From JAENVT01 sp043758005 (GTDB lineage Bacteria > Actinomycetota > Acidimicrobiia > Acidimicrobiales > Ilumatobacteraceae), in NCBI GenBank assembly GCA_043758005.1, contig JAYVOI010000057.1, positions 1 through 13,853 of the forward strand: a stretch of DNA of 13,853 nt, in the 5' to 3' direction. Shown here one piece after another: positions 1 to 5,841 of this stretch (the stretch's first letter is position 1; the number at the start of each line of letters is the position of its first letter). The notes under the pieces were generated by a model that worked only from the letters and a program-made list of their open reading frames with translations, did not search any database and was not told the DNA's origin. Position numbers and translations under genes: made by a program.

Positions 1-430
1 CGACGTTGACGGCGATCCGCCACGCCACGCCGGCCAGATCAGGGTCCGCGGCCTCCTGTTCGGCCAATGTCGCTCGGGCGCGTTCGGTCTGCCAGCTCAG
101 CAGCGCTCCGCCGATGCCAAGCCTGCGCCACTCGGGATGCACCCCGCCCGAGAGGAAGATCCGTCACAACGTCGCTCCCGGGAGCGGGGTCTGATGGCCG
201 AACGCTCGGGCGACACCCTGGCCGTCGAGACCGATCAACGAGTCGCGGGTGGGATCCTTGTACGAGCCGGCGGTCAGCTCGTCGACCAGATCGCCGTGAT
301 CCAGGCGCTCGATCGGATCGTCGTGGGCCTCGATGGCGCCAATCAACTGGTGCCACACGTCGATGTCGTCGAGCGAGATCGGCCGCTACGCGAGACCCAG
401 GTCGGGAGACGGCACGATCGGCGCGGACAT
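1..430 (-). pseudogene. GNAT-family N-acetyltransferase, two in-frame stops, 3' end outside window
   Basis: Read leftward from the ATG at 428-430, one frame stays open to the window edge (143 codons) except for a TAG at 386-388 (codon 15) and a TGA at 164-166 (codon 89). Ignoring the stops, the product looks like a normal GNAT N-acetyltransferase. It has the first strand and helix (RPISLDDIDVWHQL), an acidic helix (DHGDLVDEL), and the acetyl-CoA binding motif A, GGVHPEWRRLGIGGALL, at about codons 95-111. GNAT enzymes move an acetyl group from acetyl-CoA to an amine; the substrate here cannot be told. Both stops are one transition away from sensible codons (TGG to TAG, CGA to TGA), and the frame is otherwise preserved. 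This fits recent decay, or two base-call errors. The start lies 20 bases after the cysA stop, so the gene would be the last member of the sulfate operon. If a GTG at 356-358 were used, the TAG would be upstream, but the first strand of the fold would be lost and the TGA would remain. Confidence 0.8.
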
Positions 431-450
431 CGCCGCAGCGTATTCGCGGC

Positions 451-1431
451 TCAGCGACCGGCGGACACGATTTCGGCGTGCGTGGCGACCGGTCGCAGGA
501 TCACCGGCCGCAGGAAGACCTCGCTGCCGGGCGCGAGATCGAGGCGGTCTGCCTCGCCGCGCGAGATCTGGACCCAGACATCCTCGCCGCCGGCAACGGC
601 ATCGACTCGCACCTCGAAGCCGAGACGCACCAGGCGCACCACGGCTGCCGGAACCGAGCCGGGCTGATGGGTCGTGAGGATCTCGATGTCGTGTGGGCGG
701 ACCGCCAGGCCGCCCAACGTGGTGACCGGACCGAGGAAGCTCATCACGAAGTCGTTCACCGGTTGGTCGTACAGCTGGTCCGGCGTCCCGATCTGCTCGA
801 CCGCACCGTTGTTGATCACCACGATCTCGTCGGCGACCTCCATCGCTTCTTCCTGGTCATGGGTGACGAACACGGTGGTCACGTGCACCTCGTCGTGCAG
901 GCGTCGCAGCCAGTCGCGCAACTCCTTGCGCACCTTCGCGTCGAGCGCGCCGAACGGCTCGTCGAGCAGCAGCACCTGTGGCTCGACGGCCAGGGCTCGC
1001 GCCAACGCCATTCGCTGGCGCTGACCCCCCGACAGTTGCGACGGGTACCGGTCGGCGAACTGACTGAGGTGCACGAGAGCCAGCAATTCGTTGACCCGCT
1101 CGTCGACCTCGCGCTTGGGTCGCTTGCGGATCTCCAACCCGAACGCGACGTTGCCGCGCACGGTCATGTGCTTGAACGCCGCGTAGTGCTGGAACACGAA
1201 GCCGACGTTGCGTTGCTGGGGTGGCAGCGACGTGGAGTCTTCGCCGGCGATCTCGATCGAGCCGGAGTCCGGTTGTTCGAGCCCGGCGATGATGCGCAGC
1301 AACGTCGACTTGCCGCCACCGCTCGGGCCGAGCAATGCCGTCAGCGAGCCGGTGGGGATGTCGACCGAGACGTTGTCCAGGGCAACGAAGTCGCCGAACC
1401 GCTTGACGACGTTCTGGGCGCGGATGCCCAT
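451..1431 (-). CDS. cysA: Sulfate/thiosulfate ABC transporter ATP-binding protein
   Basis: This is the ATPase that powers sulfate/thiosulfate import, acting on the cytoplasmic face of the CysTW permease pair. The 326-residue product has Walker A GPSGGGKST (35-43), the Q-loop glutamine (Q81), ABC signature LSGGQ (133-137), Walker B LLLDEP (154-159), D-loop GALD (161-164) and the switch histidine H191. A TOBE-like regulatory domain follows from about residue 235. The upstream HYAAFKHMTVRGNVAFGL segment is typical of CysA rather than of maltose- or spermidine-type ATPases. The frame is open further upstream, but the ATG at 1429-1431 is chosen. It overlaps the cysW stop by one base (TGATG), has AAGGAG at 1440-1445, and gives the usual N-terminus MGIRAQNVVKRFG. 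At 326 residues it is shorter than enterobacterial CysA (about 365), with a shorter C-terminal domain. Confidence 0.93.
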   Translation of the reverse strand: MGIRAQNVVKRFGDFVALDNVSVDIPTGSLTALLGPSGGGKSTLLRIIAGLEQPDSGSIEIAGEDSTSLPPQQRNVGFVFQHYAAFKHMTVRGNVAFGLEIRKRPKREVDERVNELLALVHLSQFADRYPSQLSGGQRQRMALARALAVEPQVLLLDEPFGALDAKVRKELRDWLRRLHDEVHVTTVFVTHDQEEAMEVADEIVVINNGAVEQIGTPDQLYDQPVNDFVMSFLGPVTTLGGLAVRPHDIEILTTHQPGSVPAAVVRLVRLGFEVRVDAVAGGEDVWVQISRGEADRLDLAPGSEVFLRPVILRPVATHAEIVSAGR

Positions 1432-2264
1432 CAGCTGTGCTCCTTCGGTCGCAGGACGTTGATGAGGATGAGAATCAAGATTGCCACGAACGCCAGTGTC
1501 ACCGACACCGCATATGCCGTGGTTTGGTCGAAGTTCTGGAAGCGTTCCTCGACCACGAGCGTCGCCGTCTGCGTCTTGCCGATCAGTCGACCGGACACCA
1601 CCGCGACCGCGCCGTACTCGCCCAGCGATCGGGCCAGCGTCAGGACGACTCCGTAGGCAAGTGCCCAGCGGATGGCCGGCAGCGTGATCCTGCGGAACGT
1701 CTGGCGGCGGTTTGCGCCGAGCGTCCACGCGGCCTGCTCCTGTTCGATCCCGATCTCCTCGAGCACCGGGGCGACCTCACGAACGACCAGTGGCAGTGAC
1801 ACGAACATCGTCGCCAGCACCATGCCCGGGTAGGCGAAGATGATCTGGATCCCACGATCGTCGAGCCATCCGCCGATGGGCGCGAACTTCCCGTACACCA
1901 AGATGAGGGCGAGGCCGACGACCACCGGTGAAACCGCGATCGGCAGGTCGATCAGCACACTGAGCAATCGCCTGCCAGGGAAGCGATGGCGTACCAACAA
2001 GATCGCCATGCCGACGCCGAAGATCGTGTTCAGGATCACCGCCCAGAACGCAACGATGGCGGTGACGCGAAAGGCGTGCAGCACCTTGGGATCGGTCAGT
2101 GAATCGATGACCGGGCTGATCCCATGCTCGAACGTGCGCCAGAAGATCAGCCCGACCGGCACGCCGACCAATACGGCCACGTAGCCGAGGCCGATGGTCC
2201 GCATGACGTACTTCGAACCGCGCCCGGATGCCGACGTGGGGGAGCGCACTGCTTGGCTATGCAT
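1431..2264 (-). CDS. cysW: Sulfate/thiosulfate ABC transporter permease CysW
   Basis: This is the second membrane subunit of the sulfate importer. The 277-residue product is very hydrophobic, with about six membrane helices. The first covers residues 24-42, and others centre on about 70-90, 108-125, 142-160, 200-222 and 250-270. The cytoplasmic EAA loop that docks onto CysA is EQEQAAWTLGANRRQTFRR (174-192). The SLGEYGAVAVVSG segment (213-225) is characteristic of CysW-type permeases. The frame is open further upstream, into cysT. The ATG at 2262-2264 is preferred because it overlaps the cysT stop by 8 bases, as expected for coupled translation; no strong ribosome-binding site is visible. A second ATG at 2204 (YVMRTIG) would also leave the first helix intact. 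Co-transcribed with cysT and cysA. Confidence 0.9.
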   Translation of the reverse strand: MHSQAVRSPTSASGRGSKYVMRTIGLGYVAVLVGVPVGLIFWRTFEHGISPVIDSLTDPKVLHAFRVTAIVAFWAVILNTIFGVGMAILLVRHRFPGRRLLSVLIDLPIAVSPVVVGLALILVYGKFAPIGGWLDDRGIQIIFAYPGMVLATMFVSLPLVVREVAPVLEEIGIEQEQAAWTLGANRRQTFRRITLPAIRWALAYGVVLTLARSLGEYGAVAVVSGRLIGKTQTATLVVEERFQNFDQTTAYAVSVTLAFVAILILILINVLRPKEHS

Positions 2265-3099
2265 GTCGCGATGCCCAACGTTGCAGCAGGTCGAGACCGA
2301 GCAGGACGACGAGTGCAATGATCAGCAACACCGTGGCGACCGCGGCGGCGCCCACGGTGTTGTCGTTCTCGATCTGATTGAAGATGTGCACTGACGCCAC
2401 CTGTGTCTTGAACGCGAGGTTGCCCGAGATCAGCACCGTCGAGCCGAACTCGCTGATCGCTCGGGCGAACGCCAGCGCGGTGCCGGCCGAGATCGCCGGC
2501 AGCAGATTGGGCAACACGATCCGCCGGAAGGTCGTGAACTTGCTGGCACCCAGCGACATCGCTGCCTGCTCCATCTCCACGTCAAGTTCGAGCAACACCG
2601 GCTGCACCGTGCGCACCACGAAGGGCAGGGTCACGAACAACAGCGCGACCACGACACCAGCGCGGGTGTAGGCCAGCTCGAGACCGACGGGGCTGTTGAC
2701 CCCGTACAGGGTCAGCAGCACCAGGCCGGCGACGATGGTCGGCAACGCGAACGGCAGGTCGATGAGGGCGTCGACGACCCGCTTGCCCGGAAACTCGTCG
2801 CGGACCAGGATCCAGGCGATCAAGGTCCCGAGGACAGCGTTGAGCAGTGCGACGAGCAACGCGCTGCCGACGGTCAGCCGGATGGCGGCGGCGGCCTCCG
2901 GAGTGGTGGCCGCGTCCCAGAACGAACCGATGCCGTCTCGCTGTCCGCGCCACACCACCGCGCCGAGCGGGATGAAGACGAGCAGGCTGAGCCACAACGT
3001 CGCCAGTCCGACGCCGAACATCGTTCCGGTGTTGAGCGCGCCGAGACCGCTGCGCCGCCCGAAGACCGGGCGGCGCAGCGTGGCCGCAGTGCTAGCCAA
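2257..3099 (-). CDS. cysT: Sulfate/thiosulfate ABC transporter permease CysT
   Basis: This is the first membrane subunit of the sulfate importer (also called CysU), which pairs with CysW to form the channel. The 280-residue product has a first helix at 28-50, the DLPFALPTIVAGLVLL segment (114-129) typical of CysT, and an EAA loop EQAAMSLGASKFTTFRRIVL (177-196) for contact with CysA. The conserved ISEFGSTVLISGN stretch (215-227) matches the family. The start is a TTG at 3097-3099 that overlaps the cysP stop. It is supported by GGGG at 3106-3109, six bases upstream on the coding strand. The fallback is an ATG at 3019-3021, which would start just before the first helix. Length fits the family (about 270-285). 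Confidence 0.92.
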   Translation of the reverse strand: MASTAATLRRPVFGRRSGLGALNTGTMFGVGLATLWLSLLVFIPLGAVVWRGQRDGIGSFWDAATTPEAAAAIRLTVGSALLVALLNAVLGTLIAWILVRDEFPGKRVVDALIDLPFALPTIVAGLVLLTLYGVNSPVGLELAYTRAGVVVALLFVTLPFVVRTVQPVLLELDVEMEQAAMSLGASKFTTFRRIVLPNLLPAISAGTALAFARAISEFGSTVLISGNLAFKTQVASVHIFNQIENDNTVGAAAVATVLLIIALVVLLGLDLLQRWASRHA

Positions 3100-4225
3100 C
3101 CGACACCCCGATGCCGGTCTCGACGTCGGCCATGACGCTGCCCTTCGGGTCGAAGAACTTCTTGGTCACGTCGCTCCAGCCGCCGAGGTCGGCGATGGTG
3201 AACAGGCCTGCAGGCGCCGGGAAGTCGTACGGGCTCTCGACGCCGTCGATCATCGGCCGGTAGCCGTTGGCAGCGAAGATCTTCTGGGCCTCCGGCGTGT
3301 GCACGAAATCGAGGAACGCTTTGGCCTGATCGGGGTGCGTCGTCGAGGTCGTGATGGCGGCCGGGTTCTCGATCAGGATGGTCGAGTCCGGCACGATGTA
3401 GTCGATGTCCTGGCCCTTCTGCTGAGCGAAGATCGCCTCGTTCTCGTAGGCCAGCAAGACGTCGCCCTTGCCGGCGGTGAACGTGGCGAGCGACTTGCGG
3501 GCGCTGTCGTCCTGCACGGGCACGTTCTTGAAGAGCGCGGTGAGATAGGCGACGCCATCGGCCTCGGTGCCGCCGTTCTTGATGATCTGACCGTAGGCAG
3601 CCATCACGTTCCAGCGAGCGCCTCCGGAGGTGAAGGGGTTGGCCGTGATCACTTCGACGCCGGGCTTGGTCAGATCCGCCCAGCCCGTGATGTCCTTGGG
3701 GTTGCCCTTGCGCACGACCAGCACGACGACCGAGTCGGTCACGTTGCCGGCATGCGCGTCGGTGTTCCAACCGTCGGCGACGATGCCCTCCTTGACCAGC
3801 CGGGTGACGTCGGGCTCGAGCGAGAAGGCCACGTAGTCGGCGGCCAGGCCGGCGACGACGGCGCGGCTCTGGTCACCCGAGGCGCCATACGACTGGGTGA
3901 AGGTGATGTTCTTGCCTTGGGTCGTGGCGTTGAACGCCTTGATGATCTCCTCGTACGCGGCCTGCGGCGTGGAGTACGCAACGAGTGACAGCTCGGCGCC
4001 AGGGAGCTCGACCGATGCCGTCGCGTCGGTCGGTGTCGTTGAAGCGGCGCTGTCGGCGCTTGCTGTGGTGCCGGGCGAAGCCGTGGTCCCAGCGGTGCTG
4101 GCGGCCGATGGCTTGCTGTCGTCACCGCACGCGGTGATGCCGATCGCGGCCACCAGGCCGAGGCCGAGCACTCGGAGCACGGCGCTGCGGGAGTCGGTGC
4201 GGGAGCGGGTTGGGGATACTCGCAT
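3092..4225 (-). CDS. cysP: Sulfate/thiosulfate-binding lipoprotein (CysP/Sbp family)
   Basis: This is the extracytoplasmic receptor that captures sulfate or thiosulfate and hands it to CysTW. The 377-residue product begins with a lipoprotein signal peptide: basic residues, a hydrophobic stretch at 17-32, and lipobox ITAC with C33 as the lipidated residue. Next is a disordered Ser/Thr/Ala-rich tether (about 37-74), then the binding domain. The family motifs are clear: TQSYGASGDQSR (110-121) and DYVAFSLEPDVTRL (130-143). The ATG start at 4223-4225 has AGAGGA at 4232-4237, six bases away. It is the first gene of the operon and is divergent from the Rrf2 regulator gene. Whether sulfate or thiosulfate is preferred cannot be read from the sequence, so the symbol could equally be sbp. 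Confidence 0.93.
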   Translation of the reverse strand: MRVSPTRSRTDSRSAVLRVLGLGLVAAIGITACGDDSKPSAASTAGTTASPGTTASADSAASTTPTDATASVELPGAELSLVAYSTPQAAYEEIIKAFNATTQGKNITFTQSYGASGDQSRAVVAGLAADYVAFSLEPDVTRLVKEGIVADGWNTDAHAGNVTDSVVVLVVRKGNPKDITGWADLTKPGVEVITANPFTSGGARWNVMAAYGQIIKNGGTEADGVAYLTALFKNVPVQDDSARKSLATFTAGKGDVLLAYENEAIFAQQKGQDIDYIVPDSTILIENPAAITTSTTHPDQAKAFLDFVHTPEAQKIFAANGYRPMIDGVESPYDFPAPAGLFTIADLGGWSDVTKKFFDPKGSVMADVETGIGVSVG

Positions 4226-4244
4226 GGGGGGTCCTCTGCGGGCT

Positions 4245-4258
4245 GGTTGTCACCAACC
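4245..4258 (-). other. Small GNRA-capped hairpin in the cysP leader
   Basis: The cysP leader contains GGTTG-GTGA-CAACC on the coding strand: a perfect 5-bp stem closed by a GTGA loop, which has the GNRA form. It ends seven bases before the AGAGGA ribosome-binding site. It could modulate translation or mRNA stability. It is short and could be chance; I cannot match it to a known riboswitch. Confidence 0.35.
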
Positions 4259-4260
4259 CG

Positions 4261-4289
4261 ATAATGTTGATCTAGTTAGTCGGGAATAT
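4261..4289. promoter_or_regulatory. Imperfect IscR/Rrf2-like dyad in the cysP-rrf2 intergenic region
   Basis: The right half, TAGTCGGGAAT (4277-4287), matches the half-site YAGTCRRSTAT known for IscR-type Rrf2 regulators at 10 of 11 positions. The left half, AATGTTGATC (4263-4272), matches the partner half ATASYYGACT at 7 of 10. The spacing is right for one 25-base site. It lies between the divergent cysP and Rrf2 genes. Binding by the neighbouring regulator is inferred. It overlaps the perfect inverted repeat at 4282-4294, and the two are alternative readings of the operator. Confidence 0.4.
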
Positions 4290-4305
4290 TTCCCAGCAGT
4301 ATGAT
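4276..4305 (+). promoter_or_regulatory. Putative promoter of the Rrf2 regulator gene
   Basis: TATGAT at 4300-4305 is one base off the -10 consensus. A weak -35 candidate, TTAGTC (4276-4281), lies 18 bases upstream. The inverted repeat at 4282-4294 fills the spacer, which would suit autorepression. The -35 match is poor, so this is tentative. Confidence 0.4.
4282..4294. promoter_or_regulatory. Perfect inverted repeat, candidate Rrf2 operator
   Basis: GGGAA-TAT-TTCCC is a perfect 5+5 inverted repeat inside an AT-rich island that contrasts with the GC-rich genes on both sides. It lies just downstream of the cysP -10 candidate and between the -35 and -10 candidates of the divergent Rrf2 gene, where a dimeric repressor could block both. 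The role is inferred from position. Confidence 0.5.
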
Positions 4306-4327
4306 AGGAAAAGCGAGGATCCGTCAA
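4301..4327 (-). promoter_or_regulatory. Putative promoter of the cysPTWA operon
   Basis: On the coding strand, TTGACG (4322-4327) is a 5/6 match to the -35 box. TATCAT (4301-4306) is a 4/6 match to the -10 box, with TA at the start and T at the end. The spacer is 15 bases, shorter than the ideal 17. The transcript would start at about 4290-4295, inside the inverted repeat. Confidence 0.45.
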
Positions 4328-4349
4328 GGCCGTCCGTCACAATGACGTC

Positions 4350-4841
4350 GTGAGAGTCAGCGCCAGCCTCGACTACGCCTTGCGGGCCATGGTCGAATTG
4401 GCTGCTGCGAGCCCCGACGGGCAACACGTGAAGGCCGATCAGATCGCCGCTCGACAGGCAATCCCGACCCGCTTCCTCGCCCAGCTGCTCGCCGAACTTC
4501 GCCGGGCGGACCTCGTGTGCAGTGGCCGCGGCTACGCCGGCGGATACTGGCTTGCGGTGCCCGCCACCGACATCACCGTCGCCGACATCGCCCGGGTGAT
4601 CGACGGCCCGCTGGCCGATGTGCACGGCACGTCGCCGGAGCTGTTCGGGCCTCCGGGCGTCGCCGCGCCGACCAGGGAGTTGTGGATCGCGGTGCGCGCC
4701 GCGCTGCGCTCGGTGATGGAGCAGGTCACCATTGCCGATCTTGCCGCAGGGTCGCTGCCGCCGGCAGTTGCCGCACTGCTCGACGACCCCGACACCTGGA
4801 CTCGTCGTGGACCTCGATCAGAGGGTGGCGGCGCTCACTGA
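4350..4841 (+). CDS. Rrf2-family transcriptional regulator, CymR-like, no Fe-S cysteines
   Basis: This 163-residue DNA-binding protein begins MRVSASLDYALRAMVELA, the classic Rrf2 N-terminus, which fixes the GTG start at 4350 although no ribosome-binding site is evident. The winged helix-turn-helix spans about residues 1-75, with recognition-helix region IPTRFLAQLLAELRRADLV (38-56) and the wing SGRGYAGGYWLAVP (58-71). Iron-sulfur members such as IscR and NsrR carry three cysteines at about 90-110. This protein has only C57, inside the DNA-binding domain, so it should not bind a cluster. In other bacteria, cluster-free CymR regulates cysteine and sulfur metabolism with cysteine synthase as partner. 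Position opposite cysPTWA suggests a sulfur-responsive repressor, which is inference. Its 3' end overlaps the 3' end of the convergent AraC-type gene by 24 bases. Confidence 0.92.
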   Translation: MRVSASLDYALRAMVELAAASPDGQHVKADQIAARQAIPTRFLAQLLAELRRADLVCSGRGYAGGYWLAVPATDITVADIARVIDGPLADVHGTSPELFGPPGVAAPTRELWIAVRAALRSVMEQVTIADLAAGSLPPAVAALLDDPDTWTRRGPRSEGGGAH

Positions 4842-5819
4842 TCGTCGGTAGCCCCCCGGGGTCTGGCCGACCGAACGCTTGAAGGTCGTTGCCAGGTGAC
4901 TCTGGCTGGCGAACCCGGTCTCGTGGGCGATGCGGGCGACCGGGAGGTCGGTGTGGCGGAGCATGCTCTTGGCTCGCTCGACCCGGCGTTCGATCACGTA
5001 TCGGTACGGCGGCGTGCCGAACGCCTTGGTGAACGCGGCGGTGAACGCATGCGGCGCAACGCCTGCTTCGGCAGCAAGTCGCTCGAGCGCCAGATCCTCA
5101 CCGAGCGCCGATTCGATCAGGTCGCGAACGTGCGACAGGCGTGCCGAGGTCGCGTCGGCGACTGCCTCGGCGCGTGGCGCGGAGACGGCACGAGTCGAGT
5201 GGTACCGCAACAGGTGCATCGTGATCATCCGCACCAGGTGGTCGGCGTAGATCCCGTCCGTCGGGCCGGCGGCCTCGCGACGTGCCGTGTCGAGCAGCGC
5301 GAGCACGAGTTGTTCGAGCAGGCCATCACTGAAGCCGAGCCTGGGCAGAAGATCGACCCTCGCCGTGTCGAACCCGAAGTGCTCCTCGGCGACCTGATCG
5401 ACCATCGCCCGGCGGAGGTAGACGAGTTGGATGTCTGGCGCGCCGATGAGCTGCCACGACGACTCCCGGTCGGCGGGCACGACTCCGAAGTGCCGCGGAC
5501 GGAGTTCGACGGAGTCGGTGTGGGACTCACCGTCGATCACTCGTTTCACCTCGGCGGCACGGTTGGTGCAATACGCAATGCAGTAGTGCGGAACGGCGCG
5601 CAACGTGCGTCGCCACGGCGCCTCGGTGGCCAACGATGTGTAGGCATCGTGCCAGCCGAGGCCGCGCGAGTCGGCCAGTAGGCGGTGCTTCGGCCACAGG
5701 GCGATGCCATGTGTTTGGTCGATGGGGAACTCGCCCGAGACGCGAATGTGATCGACGACGTCCGTTTCTTGAAAGACACGCGCGCGAACGTTCGTCACAA
5801 TCACGACAACGTAATGCAC
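4818..5819 (-). CDS. AraC-family transcriptional regulator
   Basis: This regulator is up to 333 residues long. The C-terminal part (about 228-328) is an AraC/XylS double helix-turn-helix: first HTH at about 243-263 (EDLALERLAAEAGVAPHAFT), second at about 292-313 (LPVARIAHETGFASQSHLAT), then the signature end VGQTPGGYRR. The N-terminal 200 residues form a cupin-like sensor domain (LGWHDAYTSLATEAPWR, FGVVPADRES) whose ligand is unknown. The start is uncertain. GTG codons at 5819, 5804 and 5798 are the only plausible starts, and none has a clear ribosome-binding site. The longest is given. The 5' end is nearly abutted by the divergent flavin hydroxylase gene, the usual layout for a regulator and its target. 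The 3' end overlaps the Rrf2 gene antisense. Confidence 0.9.
   Translation of the reverse strand: MHYVVVIVTNVRARVFQETDVVDHIRVSGEFPIDQTHGIALWPKHRLLADSRGLGWHDAYTSLATEAPWRRTLRAVPHYCIAYCTNRAAEVKRVIDGESHTDSVELRPRHFGVVPADRESSWQLIGAPDIQLVYLRRAMVDQVAEEHFGFDTARVDLLPRLGFSDGLLEQLVLALLDTARREAAGPTDGIYADHLVRMITMHLLRYHSTRAVSAPRAEAVADATSARLSHVRDLIESALGEDLALERLAAEAGVAPHAFTAAFTKAFGTPPYRYVIERRVERAKSMLRHTDLPVARIAHETGFASQSHLATTFKRSVGQTPGGYRRSVSAATL
5785..5794. promoter_or_regulatory. Perfect palindrome near the AraC/hydroxylase divergent starts
   Basis: CGAACGTTCG is a perfect 10-base palindrome 47 bases upstream of the hydroxylase ATG at 5842. It lies inside the first codons of the AraC reading frame, whichever start is used. 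It could be a regulator site, but a 10-base palindrome can arise by chance in GC-rich DNA. Confidence 0.25.
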
Positions 5820-5841
5820 GTGTCACATGGGGGTTGCCGAG

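Noticed and set aside
1..430. Stop-codon reassignment (suppressed TAG and TGA)
   Set aside because: TAG ends cysT, cysP and the hydroxylase gene, and TGA ends cysA and others, so neither codon is reassigned in this genome.
67..1656. Long plus-strand open frame of 529 codons opposite cysA and the GNAT gene
   Set aside because: The translation is Arg/His/Asp-rich low-complexity text typical of the antisense of a GC-rich gene, and the minus strand encodes clear cysA motifs.
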